A stretch of DNA of 64,000 nt, from positions 14,577,684 through 14,641,683 of the forward strand of contig CM055108.1 of the NCBI GenBank assembly GCA_029204225.1, read 5' to 3'. Positions 1 through 13,064 of this stretch are shown here, piece after piece (within the stretch, counting starts at the first letter, position 1; each line of letters starts with the position of its first letter). The position numbers and the translations under genes were made by a program. The stretch is from Diphasiastrum complanatum (Eukaryota; Streptophyta; Lycopodiopsida; Lycopodiales; Lycopodiaceae). Under the pieces are notes generated by a model, which made no database searches, had not been told where the DNA came from, and saw nothing but the letters and a program-made list of their open reading frames with translations.

Positions 1-3000
1 AAAGTGGCAGTGAGAGACTTGGTCGCATATATGCCGTGATATTAGCGCTTGCCCTGCTGCTTGATATAACCTGGTTCATACTGTTCACAAATGAAATAAG
101 GTATAGCTACCATGTCAAACAACCTCATTTCTGCTCCTGAAAACTTGCTCCATTTTACTTGGCAGGGCAATACTTAAATAAATCAAATTGTATTCATGTC
201 TATTTAGAGAAGCATCTCCTCATTGATACTGAGCTGTCTGCCATCACAAATCACTGTTCAAGTTGGGATGTGCTTCATCCCAAAGCTTTAGACATGCTTT
301 TACACTTTTTGGTGGTGAGATTTTCCACTTATGATTTTGTTACCAGAGCCTGGATGTGTTATAATGAGACAATGCATTGCAAAATATGTTTGATATGTGC
401 TTCCCTAAGTTCTCAGTTCTCAAACTATTCCTGCTGTGAACTGTGGAACGAAATGGCAATCTATGGCAGTCTAACACCTTGCTATCTAATTGCAGGCAGA
501 GCAACAGATATACTGAGTTCGGAAAGTTTTGGGAACTGCCATTAAGGATTGTGCTCTGGATGCAATCAATCAGCTTTGGACTACATTTCGTATCTTCATT
601 TATATGGCTCATGATGTACCGCATAGGTCTTAGAACTGATTACCCTGCTATGTACCAGCCTGTTGACTTTGATGGAAGGATTGGAAATCTTTTTATCCAC
701 AGCTCGAGCCTTTCTGCTCTTCCTGCGGATATAGATGAAGAAGTTCTTGGAGGATCTATTTATGACCCTGCTTACTACTACTCTCTCTTTCCAGATCCTG
801 ACGGACTTTATTCAGGTTCAAAAGACAAGGTGAGACTTTTCTACTGCATCTTAACCACTTTGTTCCAGCATATTATTTTAATGAAAGCAATCAATGACTA
901 TATTTTCTGAGGTTTTCTACATGCTGTCATTGAATTAGCTTTTAGTTGTCTTACACAGTGAACAGACTATGTCTACACTCAAACTTGGAAAGGGTATGAC
1001 AAGTTGCAAGTAACACGGAATCGGTGAGGTAGCGGGTACAGGACTATTGATTTGTATTTGTGCTTTGATGTCAGTATTATGGAAGTTCTGCGTATCTATT
1101 TTCTGTTCTTGGCATTGCTTACACTTGTCCTTAACACTGTCTACAAGCTCATGATTAATCTTCATTGAACACACACTCTGGGCTATCGTTTTTCTTTTGA
1201 ACATTTTCTCCATGTTCAGGACATATTTGGACCGATTTGCTGTTGTATTTAGAATCATGTTCTTTGCTGGACCCCTCTACTCGAGCTTCCGCTAGTGTTT
1301 CGTCTTTTGAGGAGCTATCAGAAGGATGAAGAGTACTCGTGAGAGTACTCAGCTGATACATGAGCCTTAAGAGCTTTGCAGAGATGTGTGATTTTAGCGA
1401 GTGCAAACTCATGCATGTAGAAGGTTAGATTTTTTTCAACAATTTCTTACATCATAGACAGCCATGTTTATAGCATGTTATCATTGGTCTTGCTATGATC
1501 GATTCCACCATTCTTCCATCTGCTTCTGAGTTCTCGGTTCTTGTTCTTTCTTCATATCTTTGTGGAGTTATGTACAAGTCTAGATGTCCTTTGGACACTT
1601 ATTAGCTATTGGGCTCTTAAGGCCTACCCTCATTCCTAAGTACAATAGTTAGTGCCTCTGGCTCTGGAGGTAGGTTGCAGGTAGGCAGGCCATTTTTGAT
1701 TTGGACCTGCATTTACCCTAACTGGAGGTTCCCGGAAGGTATTTTTAGAAGGCCTCAGGACAATATAAATAGGGTAGCCCCTAATGAGACACCAGTTTAT
1801 GTGATTCAGTTCTAGAGTTCATTGTAGCTGACTCTATTGTAATCTTGTAGGTGTCTGCCATTTTGTGTTGTGTTATTGATTTTCATTCAATAATCTTAAT
1901 TTAACCTTACTTTCAACTCAACTTCTATTGTCTTTTGAGCTAATGTGATGCCACATTTGTGAATCTTATTCAAAATTTGGCATCAAAGCACTTTCTTGGG
2001 TTGTCTGCTGGATTTTTGCTTAACACTATGAGTGCTGTATCTCTCAAGCACCCATTTCCAATGTAATCTGCAATCCATATTCAGCAAGGATCAGATGTTG
2101 TGTGGTCTTTTACTTTGAGCTATTCTCCAACTTTCTTTCAGTAATTCGTTATTAGTGATTTTTTTATCACAACGGTCTCCCAAGGGCATGCACTTCTGGG
2201 GCTTTTGGTTCGTAGCAATGGCTCCAATTTTTTTGAGGGTTTTGTGTCTTGTCAAAGTTAGTTGAAGGCAACATCACAATAAGTAGTCTTAGCACTGGAT
2301 TGGAGCTTTCAAAGGGCAAATCATTTGCCACACGCCAAAATGATATAAGTGATATCGAACTTGTGCACCCATGACAATGGCCATTGCCAAAAAGCCTATT
2401 GTGCACATAAGTCTCAAATAGCCTATCGTGCACATAAGCGATATCATGCAGACAATGTTGTGGACTTGTGCACCCAAACTCAACTTGCCATTGTCAAATA
2501 GCTTATCTTGCACATTAGCAATATCGAATAAAAATAGAATATACATTAACACCAGAAAAAATATGATCTTTGTGCACCCCAGCTGAACTAGCGATGATCA
2601 AATAGCCTGTTTTGTGTATACGATATTGTACGACATTTCAAAGTCTCTCTTTTGTGCACAAACATTATATTGGTGCTTTGAGTTCTTGATCTATAATCCA
2701 TAAAGTTGTGGATTTCTTAGTTTTTTTAGAATAATCTTAATGATCTCTTAAAATTATTGTTTCTTGCAAGGATTGAAAGAGGCGACTCTCCTGCAGTACA
2801 CAATCCTATATTTGATGTCTTTCCCTGTGTACTTGTTTTGCTTGTGAACCATTCTTCAACACATTAGGCTAGGATCAATCTGAAGGCACCCGCGTGTGTC
2901 TGATCAGCCCTTGAGGCCTCGTTTTATTTCTTGGATAGTTGTCCATTCTTTAGAACAACCTTAGAGCAGGATACCACATGTATGGTTAGTGTTATGTCCT

Positions 3001-3592
3001 TAAAGTGTATAGCTGGTATTAGGCCTGTCCTATATTGTAGGGTAGCCCTTAACTCTAAGTAGGCTGTATGTCCCTTTCTGATTAAGGTACTGCCCCATAT
3101 GAGAGTGGTTGTGGATGTTTGCCTGGATTGGGTACTGTAGCCATGCACGGAGAGGGGTTATCTTGAAAGGAGAATCTACGTGTCATATGGAGGCTAGGAT
3201 TTGGGAGAGGATATCTGTATACCCTCACCCCTCCTGAGGTACGTAATGTTGGTGGATCTGAATTGCAAGGTGTTCGAGTCGGAGTGAAAGATGAAAACTT
3301 GTTGGTCTGCATGCTGGGGGGGCGAGGAGTTGTTAGTCGTTTGTGTTCATACAGGCCAAAGGGAGCTGAGACACTTAATTGTAACTGTGGTATTTTGTGC
3401 TTATTGAAAAGCAATAATCTCTTTATGCCACTAATAAGCGTCTTGTCAAAATTTTGGGACAAGTGTAAGATATGATACATTAGTTGCTCACTTTTTTGCT
3501 TTCAACATTATGGAGTGATTTTGCAGACTGAAAAAGCTGATGCTGATGGGGTAGAAAGTGCTCTGCCCCACATATTGCCTCAAAGTTTCTGA
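1..3592 (+). CDS. 3' end of a host gene for a small multi-pass membrane protein (three exons, 5' end outside window)
   Basis: Three exons read in one frame: up to base 100, 496-829, and 3527-3592 with stop TGA at 3590. Introns 101-495 and 830-3526 have GT/AG ends and keep phase. The visible C-terminal ~165 residues start with a hydrophobic segment (YAVILALALLLDITWFILF), then a short loop, a second membrane stretch (LHFVSSFIWLMMYRIG), then an acidic tail with DPDGLYSGSKDK and the end ALPHILPQSF. The frame is uninterrupted, unlike everything else in the window, so this is probably a live host gene. The layout of paired helices with a D..W motif loosely recalls AGTRAP-like membrane proteins, but I do not recognise the family with confidence. 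The 2.7-kb last intron holds repeat debris. Confidence 0.72.
1571..1990 (+). mobile_element. Possible copia-type LTR with primer-binding site, inside the last intron of the host gene
   Basis: A TATA-like ACAATATAAATAGGG near 1760 and an AT-rich tail end just before TGGCATCAAAGCA (1978-1990). That motif resembles the plant copia primer site complementary to initiator methionine tRNA (TGGTATCAGAGC). A TG at 1571 and a CA at 1971-1972 are plausible LTR limits. No gag or pol follows, so it would be a solo or truncated LTR. The boundaries are guesses. Confidence 0.35.
2340..2650. repeat. Three decayed tandem copies of a ~105-bp unit in the intron
   Basis: The anchor TTGTGCACCC occurs at 2361, 2466 and 2570, spacings of 105 and 104 bp. 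Each copy continues with a related block (a CCATTG-type core, then AAATAGCCTAT, then TGTGCACATAAG and GATATC). The copies differ by many substitutions, so this is an old minisatellite. Confidence 0.6.
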
Positions 3593-6500
3593 TTTTCAGG
3601 TAATCTGTCTATTTCCACCATTTGTCCCAACCAGTTGGAAATGCTGTAGCGCTTTCTGGATCTTAGATTTGAATTGTGCAGAGAGGTCATTCTTGTAGCC
3701 ACGTTTGTGCAGATTTGGATTCGGACTCCTGAACGCAAGTAGCGTCCTTGTAGAGTAAATTAATGATGCATTTGGTGTCTTGTCTCTGGGTTTATATCAC
3801 TTTGCACCCTTGTCACCTTCCTCTCTCAGTGATTCTTGGGTATATTGCAATAGTGTATCACAAAATAGAAGATATTCAAACAAAATTCTCTCGATTTCTA
3901 TTTGAGACATCCTGCAATTACAATTGCAATTGCTCATTAAATTGCGACTAGCAGGAAGCTTTATTGATTACTTTTATAAGCATGTAATATAACCATAAAT
4001 TTGTAGTTGGCTAGATAGATTGGAGAGTTGTTTTCCAAGGAATCCTTTTTAGGAAATAGATCAGAAAGAGGCCGTATTGCAAGTGTGTAGCTGTACATCC
4101 CATATCAGGTTTGGTCTTCTCGGTATTGAACTAAATTGAGAATATTTATCGGCTTTAGAACCACTTGGGCTGTCTGATATTGTTGTTTCTACTATTATCA
4201 TCATTCATGTGTTTTGCATGTCAACTCTCTATTTGGATGAGATATTGACTTGTCTTATGGTTTGTCAATCATATCAGTACTTATGAATCATTTCTTATCA
4301 AAGAAAAAAAAAGAACCCATGATGCTACAGTTTGCTCCACCTTTGCAAGTTGCAAACCTCGATATCTCTTGGATTCTGAAGCTCTCTTCACATCATGGAT
4401 ATGAATTCAAAACATTCAGAATACAGACCTTCCATGTGAGTTTTTTTCCGGATGGGTTAACCTGTTCATACTCATCATTGCAAAGGCTAATAAGGAGAAA
4501 TTCTTCAGTAACAATGTCTAATGGATTATGACAAGGGCTGGCTTGAACGGGAAACTTGAAAGGCTTCATGAAGGTTGAGATAACAAAACATTCTGGGCAT
4601 GACATGTTAAAAGTCAAAGGTCATGTCATGGCACATTCGGTCAACATGGGTCCAATATTGCAAAGGATTCGGCTGCTCTCAATGGTTTTACTTCTGATTA
4701 GATGTCATCAATGTAACAAGGTTGAGTGCCATTATTTGGCATATGCTATATAATATCTTGTGCTATCTGGTATAACAAATTAAGTTCCATAAGCTCTTTT
4801 CTCAGATATTTGTCTCGACTCCATGGTTTATGGTCTTGCATCCCAAAAAAGTTCAAGTAACATAGGTTTTTGGTTCTTAACTAGAACACGATAGTTCTAA
4901 TCATAGTTGCCTGTTCCGGAATGAAACACGTTCCGTTCCGGAATGTGGCCAGAAAAAATTAAAAAAAATTATTTTATCCTTTTATGATCTGGACTATTGC
5001 CCAAAATTCAAGTACTTGCTTTTCTCAAAAGCTTCATTTGAGTTTATTGTGTCCCTTGCACACTCATTGTCAAGCTTTCAAGTTCCTACTCTCAATTGCT
5101 TCTACTCGAGCTAGAAAAGTTCGATATTGATTTGCCTACTATTATCAAACACTATTCTTGCTCCCTTCAATTCAGAATCTTATTTTTTAATATCTGCCTT
5201 CATATATGGTAGAATTTTCTGCGTTTGTCGTGCTGGGTCTTTGTTTCAGTCAGGTAGTCCATTAAACAGATATTTTTAGCGAGTTCAATGAAAGGTTATG
5301 AGATTCTTGAGCAAGGCCACTGATAATGACCCTCTTCTGGCTAAGAATAAAGGCAGGAAAGTCGGCTACGTTACAAGACACATCCTACCTCTGTTGTCAG
5401 GCTTCAAGATATAATCCAATGGTGGCATTTGATGAATTTGAAGAGCATGTGTATGGTTTCTTTTGAGTACGTTAATGTTTAAAGCAAAGGTTGAAGCCTA
5501 AGGTACCAGTCATGCCAAACGATCACTTGTTACGCTTGCTAAGGAAAAGAATCTAGATATGTAAATGAATTTTGTTCCTCTTAATAATATCACATGATAT
5601 AATCACCAACTCGATGTTTACAGATAGAAATTAACATGAATTAAGGAAAATAATGGTTCATAATATAAACCATTTTCTTTGAATAAAGATAATGATATTT
5701 TTTTTCTTATGCTGTTGCACAACTAGAGGTGATAGCACTTTACGTCTACCTCATTTGTAGCATCTTTGAAATATCAACAATGTGTTTGTAATTTCAATCT
5801 ATGTATTTTGTTGGTAAGTGTTTGACTTACATGGGAGTCAATGTCAATTCATGATGTATGTGCTTACACATTAAATGCCATATATGGTTGGCAATATGCA
5901 TTTAAAATAGAACTAAAGGAAATTAAGCAAGACTTTTGATGACGTTTTTATTAATAGACTTATCATATTATATTCATGATAAAAAAAATGGAATTTTTTA
6001 CAACTTGAGACTATCTTTAAGTTAGGTGCATGAGGATTAGTAGATCTCAAAGTAAACCTTGATGATTAGATCTAACGGTATATGAAATGGGTCAACTTGA
6101 CAGGCCCTTCAAGAATTGCAACTTGCAATACATCAGACATGCTTTGGCCTGAAGGAAGGGACTCCCCATAAAAGCTTGTAATAACAATGTAGTTACTTTG
6201 TTTTTGTGAGGGCTACAAAGTAACAAGGGTATAATATGTCTACTTACCTTGTAGGCCAAATGATTGAAATGAAACATTAAAAAATGAAAGTTCGTCCTGC
6301 ACCAGAGTTGAGTTAGATTGGACCTATGGCAATGGAAACCCATATTTGAATCCCAAATTGCATTTGGAATAAAAACATCTAGGAGCCCACTTGCCTCGTA
6401 ATTGTATTGGTCTATAAATGTGAATGTATATTGTAAAGAGTGTAAATAATGATGCTAATACCTACACGTGTGTACTACAGGATGTAGTACGGCCTTCAAC

Positions 6501-6981
6501 CTGAGAAACAAGTAGAAATTGATTTGGTTGCATTTGGATCACAAAAACTCAATGTACATAGTGAACTAGCTTGAGATTGCCAATGAGCTTAAAAAAAACC
6601 CTATCTTCTCACTATGGAGAGATGAAGCTACATAGTAAATTCACTTCCTTTGCAAAGTTAGGTGAAAATCCAGCATGTAATAAAGGAAGTTAACTTATTC
6701 TTGTCCTAAAATAAAACCCTGGCCTAGATCCTAGAGATATGTTTGGTAGGTAGCTAGTTGGTCAAATTTTCACTAAACTTAGGTGTAGGTCCTATAAACT
6801 AGGGATGACCACCAAATAGACATGACCAACTCTCTTGACTTGATCTAACCTACATTAGGAGTGGGTTGCCATGTGGCATCTTGGCCTTCCATGTGTGGAA
6901 CCCAATTATACACAATATTTACAAAGCTCTATATGGCTAGATTTGCCAAAATAGGCTATTTTTCACAAAAAGTAGAGGCCA
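3593..6981. other. 3' UTR of the host gene followed by intergenic DNA without recognisable genes
   Basis: The first few hundred bases after the stop are presumably 3' UTR. Beyond that I see only short random open frames, AT-rich stretches, and a small duplication of the palindrome TTCCGGAA near 4915-4945. No conserved protein motif, RNA gene or repeat was recognised. Confidence 0.5.
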
Positions 6982-7388
6982 TTGGGGGATATGACATTAG
7001 GTGTATCAGTCGGGAGAAAGGATGTGTCTCTATCTCATTATTTAAAAAACTTTCAAAATAATGAGATTTGTATATATCATTCATCTTTTAATCCATATGC
7101 AACCACTTTTATTATGGCCATCAAATTATTATCAGTTTGTTTAGGAGACCATAAGTATGCAAGAGGAACATATAAAATATTTTTTGTGAAAAGGGATTTG
7201 GAATTAAAATATTGGGTTATACTCTCAATAAAAATACAAAAAGATCATCTCCAGTGGCCCTTTATTCGAGTTATATTGATATGAGCGAAAGGAAAAATTT
7301 AGAATTTTTGGATCTATATGAAAGAAGATTATTCATTCATGACAATACCATCCGTCTGAATCTTGAAGAGAATGATGATGATAATTAA
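6982..7388 (+). pseudogene. Family X gene 3 remnant (C-terminal part)
   Basis: This matches the end of family X gene 3 at 43340-43728. Shared blocks are HYLKNFQNNEICIYHS here against HYLRHFLKSEICIAHS, IMAIKLLSVCLG against IMAVKALSFYLG, IFFVKRDL against IIFVKRSY, and LYSSYIDMS with LFIHDN against LYSTYIELS with FLHDN. A frameshift lies near 7210-7240, and the reading resumes to an acidic end (EENDDDN) with stop at 7386. The upstream part of the gene is missing. As in the complete copy, a minus-strand gene 4 remnant follows convergently. No known domain was recognised. Confidence 0.7.
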
Positions 7389-7424
7389 ACAATTTTCTGT
7401 AATAGATTTTTGATATATTACAAG

Positions 7425-8141
7425 GATCTCTCTTTTGTTATGAATTTGAATGCCTTTCGAAAAATTGTAACATTTGGCGAGTTTTTAGCTTGATATCTAA
7501 ATTGTGCTCTTCTGTAAAACCACTGAAAAAGTTGAACTAAATATTTATTTCTTGAATTGTGTCATCCATGATTTGTACACCAAACATGATCTGCAACAAA
7601 CATATGAAACTCAAATTATGTTTAATAAATAAATAATCCATGTTATCAAGTGCAAATCAAACTTAAATAACATATACAAATCAAATAAACAGAATATATG
7701 AAATATACTTGAATGTTCAAAGTCTTTTTTTTTTATTGCCGCTATGTGTAGATAAGTCATCAATTTTTAGCACTAGTGTGTTGCACATAATGAAGCAATT
7801 GCTGATTTGCACGTTGCAATTATTGATTAACAAACTGTAATTGCTGATTAAGACAAGATATGATATGCATTCCAATATCACGCAACCTTTGACAATATCC
7901 AAGTAATTCGCTATTTCTTTCACATACAAATCTGAGAAGATGAGTTACGGACTTAAAATCTGGACACAAATTGGTAGCTGAATCATTAGGATAAATTGAT
8001 CCATTCACCCACAAATCTATATTCATATGATTATTCATTCTCAATTCTCTAACTATTGTAGCAACATTCTCTACAACTTTCAATTTTTTCTTAATAATTG
8101 GATTTCATAGGAAGAACAACATGTAAATGGAACATTGCCAT
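7425..8141 (-). pseudogene. Family X gene 4 remnant (N- and C-terminal parts fused by an internal deletion)
   Basis: The start at 8141 gives MAMFHLHVVLPM, matching MMMTLYHLHVDIPV of the complete copy. After a frameshift come NIDLWVNGSIYP and SELLGYCQRL (8083-7820), matching NVDLWTDGTLYP and SGLLGYCKRL. Near 7570-7430 the C-terminal block LVQLFQWFYRRAQFRY matches ICQLFQWFYRRVQIRH. The central part holding the candidate catalytic D residues and the CxxC motif (about 1.5 kb in the full copy) is absent. This is a non-functional deletion derivative, convergent with the gene 3 remnant as in the full element. Confidence 0.75.
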
Positions 8142-8464
8142 TGTTAAAAGCTACAATCCATAAATGCTTCAAACTACAGTAAATCAACATGAATAAATCT
8201 AGCATACCTTATTTTTGTAATGTTTATGTTGCGTTGAAAAATCGTCCCGTCTCATATTTCACTATAAGCATACAATGATTTCAAAAGTTCTGCTACTCCC
8301 GCTTCAGTTTTTGCATTGAGCACGCCAAGATTTTCAGTCTTAAAGCTCTAGTCCCGAATTTTGGAACGAGCACGAAGAGAAGATATTACATCTCATGCTT
8401 AACTAACTATTGTCTGAAGTTAACCATACCAGTTAAACGTCGGGCAAGGCCAGAAATTCAGAAA

Positions 8465-9785
8465 ATGTTGACCATCAGTTACCGGTTCAATGTTTGGAAT
8501 GTCTACAAAAATATCTGGGCCTTGTTATTGATGGCTGGATCAGAAAAAAACAATGTTGTCTCATTTTGTCAGACAGATTTTATTCAGGTTCATCTCGTTG
8601 CAGCACTTGTGTTTAATGGCACTTTGGAGTCCAAGGACTTTTTTAATTATCCCAACGTTCAAAACGATCCAAATTTGACGATCACCATTGTACATAAGAT
8701 AATTTGCAAATTTGGTGAAAATCTTTCGAAAATACTTTATTTGCAACTTGACAACATTGCTAGGGAAAATAAAAACCATATTGTTTTGGCTTATTTGTCT
8801 ATGCTAGTAGAAATTTTTTTTTCAAAAAAGTAAAAATAGGATTTTTGTTCGTAGGGCATACCCATGATCAAATTGATTAAATGTTTAGTTGCTTTTCTAA
8901 GAAGTTGAGACACAAGAAGACATTTTCTTTACCAATGCTTCAAATCATTGTCGAGGAATCGTATGTGCCAAAGCCAAAAATGTCATTAATCAGACACACA
9001 TATGATTTTCGTGATTATGTTAAGGCGTCCAATGAAACAGAGCGATGCATAGCTAATATTAATGATATTAGCTTTCAGCACCAGTTTAAAATCAAATGTA
9101 ACAAATCAGACATTATATTATTATGGGAAAAACTAATTTCAAATTCAGTTTCATGGCAGCCTCTTGAAGGAGTTCAATTTTTGCTTAACATTCCATCGAC
9201 TCAAATCAAGCTTGCCGTGTTGTCTCCCTTGAAGTCCATGCTAGAAGAACAAAAGCGCAAAGAGAACATCGTGAGATTGATCCATTTGCCTCATTAAAGT
9301 TTTTGGAATCAAGCTTATCATTTTTTCGATGAGTTTAGCATTAGTGGATGGACTTTTTCGAGGAACAAAAAATCAGTCTGCTTAATCTCGAACATGCATC
9401 AACAATTGAAGAATTTCATTGGCCTCATAAATTGATGCTTTTTTGAGAAGGTACGAACTCGAAATGTTGCAAGTAGATCCAAAGGGCAAGAGAAAGAGAT
9501 TGCCAAAAAATCAACCAAGAGTCGACGATTTGAATTTAGAGGATATAGATGTTTTGGCATTTAATTTTGAGTTAACAATGACCAATCATCTACGAAAGTC
9601 AACTATATTTATATTAAAAGAACGGCTTGGATTAAAAACCATCATCCTCTACTCGTCATCAACAGAGAAAAGCTGATTTACAAGGCTTTTTGCCAACATT
9701 AGACACGGATTCTGAGGAAGATATGCCAGTTGACTTTGATGAAGAAGACAAGTCTTCCACTTCATCAGCTGAAAATGAGTGTTGA
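8465..9785 (+). pseudogene. Broken DUF7869-domain gene (transposable-element-associated protein)
   Basis: The reading frame contains ILYLQLDNIARENKN, then HIVLAYLSMLVE, then after a frameshift near 8825 GFLFVGHTHDQID, a stop codon where Q is expected, and MFSCFSKKL. This LQLDN..RENKN plus VGHTH(E/D)DID.FS pair is the hallmark I associate with the DUF7869 family, found in many repetitive plant and animal genes. A C-terminal part follows (WQPLEGVQFLLN, then a lysine/arginine-rich segment and an acidic tail ending SSAENEC at 9783). It lies head-to-head with the gene 4 remnant, but no DUF7869 copy accompanies the complete family X element, so it is probably a separate insertion. Biochemical function is unknown. 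Confidence 0.7.
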
Positions 9786-11252
9786 GAATATGTCAAGTTC
9801 TGAGCATCAGTGAAAATTCCTTAAAAAATGTACTTTAAGAAGGAGAATGTGTGAATATAATATAAGTCTTTTTGTATTTTGGGATTTCAAGTTTCAAAAA
9901 TCATTTGTTCTCCTGAATTATTATTTCATTTGTAATTATGATGATTTTATGAAGTTTTGCGACACAAAAACTTGTAGTTCTTTATTAAAAATATGCATTT
10001 TTTGGTTCTTTTTCAAAATAAAATTTAAAGATTTATTAAAGAAATCCATGATTTTGGCCTAAAACTAGGACCACTAGAAAACACCAAAAAAAATTATTCT
10101 TTTTTAGGTCAAAGTCCCAAAACAAATGTCATTGTGTTGTACATTCAATTTAAATAAATGCCTTCATACTAGGCCACAATTATCATGTGCCTATCTTAAA
10201 ATTATTAGCAAAACATAAAAGAGATACCAAAAATAGGAAAATACAACAACATTTATATTGATAACGCGATAGAATCAAAATAGAATATATTAGCCATTGA
10301 TATTATTAATTCTCAAGAGATTCAAGTACAAAGCACCATGGTTAAAACACAACATAAACAATCTCAATTGCTCACATTCACAAATGAGGAGTGGAGGATT
10401 ATTCAACTCTTTCACAATGCAAATGAGCCAATTCTACTATTTCAATAGACTATGTTTAGACAACATTAAAATCCTAATTAACATTGACCTTGCAATGGCC
10501 ACTTACTACTAGTTAATCTCTTGATAGCTGGCTTAAAGAGAAATCCACCTTTATTAAGGTTTATGGATACTTTTGGGCCCCACACGAAGGTTTACTAGGC
10601 CACATTCTATTTCAAAAATTCCATTCACATGACAAGGCATCTCATGAATAAGATAGATCTTGATAGTATGAAACACCAACGTTACACTCTAATGGATTGA
10701 TAGTGGATGTCAATGAACATAGTTCATCGAGAGATTGAACTTGACTAAAAGTTCAGACCTTAGGACTCCTCAAGTTAGATTCCTTATTGATGGAATTGGT
10801 CTTTATCACTTGAGAAAGCTCAAATTTGATATCTATCAATTGAGGTAACTTGATTGATGCCTACATGCAAGAAAGCTCAATCTTGTTCTCAGGCTTGGGA
10901 GTGGGCACCGATTGCTCCATGGTTGATGGGTGGTATATGAGATCTCTCTAATTTGGGTTTTTGTGAAGTGACTTCTTGGGCGATTTCAAACCATACACAA
11001 AGATCTAATTGCTGATTTTCTATTGAAACCCTTGATAGATCTTTATGTACCACTCCAAGTACAAAACAAGCTGAAATCCTTGGTTAATTTCCATACAGAA
11101 ATCCAAGTACATAGCAAAGTCCATAATTTTCTCCTAGCTCGTGGTTCTGATTCTATGAATAAGCTAATGTGTTCCTACATCCTTTAAGAAACTCAATATG
11201 TACATGTGGATGGGCTTTTGCATGCATGTATTTTCGGAACGAAACATAGAAA
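9786..11252. other. AT-rich intergenic DNA, nothing recognised
   Basis: Only short open frames without conserved motifs are present. No repeats shared with the rest of the window were noticed. Confidence 0.5.
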
Positions 11253-11408
<156 letters not shown>

Positions 11409-11523
11409 TGAAATAACATATTTCTTAGATTGGTTAAGTGTTTCAAAATACTCACACTAAAAACAAACACTCCTCTCTCACATACAATTGCTGAAAAACT
11501 TGGTGGTTTCTAAGAGCCTCTCA

Positions 11524-12681
11524 TAATTGAAAGATTCTTTCAAAATTAGAAGTTAATTGCAAATGCAAATATTTGGAATGGGTGACGTGGGTGTTTGAAA
11601 ATAGTCGCAGCATAATCTAAACACAACTTTGATCAAGAAAAAAAGAAAGTCAAGTAGAACACATGATATGAACATTGCAAAAAAAGAATAAAAGCCAAAA
11701 TTACAACAAAAAAAGTTCTTCAAAATTGATGAGTCATAATCAACAACTTTCCCAACAATGATGCCAAAATTTTATGTTATCCCTTTTCCCATCCTTGAAA
11801 GAGGCTATGGAAGCTTGACATTTCCAAGATAAAGAGGGCAATACCGCCAATCTAATGGTGAGTAAAGTTTAGTACTAAATTGAACCTATGAAAAAGTGCA
11901 AAGAAAAGGTGAGCTAAAGACACAAAACTAGTCACTAAACTAGAAGATGAGGAAAGTGTTTAAAACTATCTCCACCTTATCAATAATGTTACGTTATAGT
12001 GAAATATAATTGATATATTATGGATCTTGACTCATTAATCAATTACTAAGATTATTCAAGCATTTGAGTTTGCACAATAATAAAATCATTGAGGACTAGA
12101 CTCATATTTTTATTACAATCTCTCCAAGATTACAAGATGGCAATTGCTCCTAAATTCACTATGTTCACAAAGCAAAATGCATTCAACACAACATGGAGAA
12201 CATGTGAGACAACAAATAAACTTAATAACATTGAAATGATCATTTACATCATCATAATCAAGCATAGTTAGAACCTTCCACTTGGCCAAATTTTTGTGAC
12301 TCTAAGGTAGAAATACTAGCAAGAGCTAATCACACCTCTAGTGTGCAGGACACTAACAAGATTTACATATGCTTTTCAAATTTGAAATGGCTTGGAGTAT
12401 AATGCAGAGTCACATGCAACTGTTGGCAATCTATTGAAGGTCAATTAATGAATTGACTTAATGATTTACACAGTGTGTATATATTTTGGAAGTTCTAAAG
12501 TAGTGCACTTATTGAAACTAGCACATGTTCTCCAATTCTTTTGAAGGTCAACCTCAAAAAATTACTACAATCAAACATGAAATTCCTTGGGGTGTTCGTA
12601 TAGTGTTTTGGCTAAGAAATGATCTAGATAGTTTGTAGAACGATCAAACATGAAATGTGTACGCACACAAAAAAGCTAGTA
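11524..12681 (-). repeat. 1.16-kb interspersed repeat, copy 1: probable Ty3-type LTR and primer-binding site on the minus strand
   Basis: It is nearly collinear with 61962-63124, with scattered substitutions and small indels, in the same orientation, and with clear loss of similarity at both ends. On the minus strand, TGGCATCATTGTTGGGAA (11765-11748) matches the Ty3-type primer site TGGCGCCGTTGCCGGGGA except for transitions. This puts the LTR to the right (about 11775-12680) and the start of internal sequence to the left. I infer a decayed LTR plus leader, with no gag attached. Confidence 0.6.
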
Positions 12682-13064
12682 GGATGTAAAGATTTAAGAG
12701 GTCATAGAGTTGTTGCAGAGTTTGGGTATGATCATTTCACTTGAAACTTTGTCAAAAGTAAGCTTAATGTGTTGGCTTTAAAAAGGTTTAAATGATTTGG
12801 AAAAATGGTTTTTCACAAGCTGTGCACAAAATGTGAAAGCAAAGACATTCAAGCAATACTTAAACTATCAAGTACAATGTTATGGCCAACATGCACAGGT
12901 ACTGGGGTGAGACTCCTTTCATGTCTTTATAGGACCAAGCAATATTTGCACAAAAGCTTCTCAAGCCTTTTGCATTGTTCCCGATTGAGATGAGCCCCAA
13001 CGTGGACAATGTATTCGTTACTTTCATTGAGCTCACTCAAGGAGAGAGTGATGGTTCAGGCAGG
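12682..13064. other. Unassigned DNA between the LTR-like repeat and the Ty3 pol fragment
   Basis: No coding similarity was recognised. It may be decayed element sequence. Confidence 0.4.

Noticed and set aside
3082-3480. 132-codon minus-strand open frame in the host-gene intron
   Set aside because: No recognisable domain, overlapped by a plus-strand frame, and inside a well-supported intron.
4913-4945. Repeated palindrome TTCCGGAA
   Set aside because: Two copies only, with no associated element or gene. Not enough to call a site.
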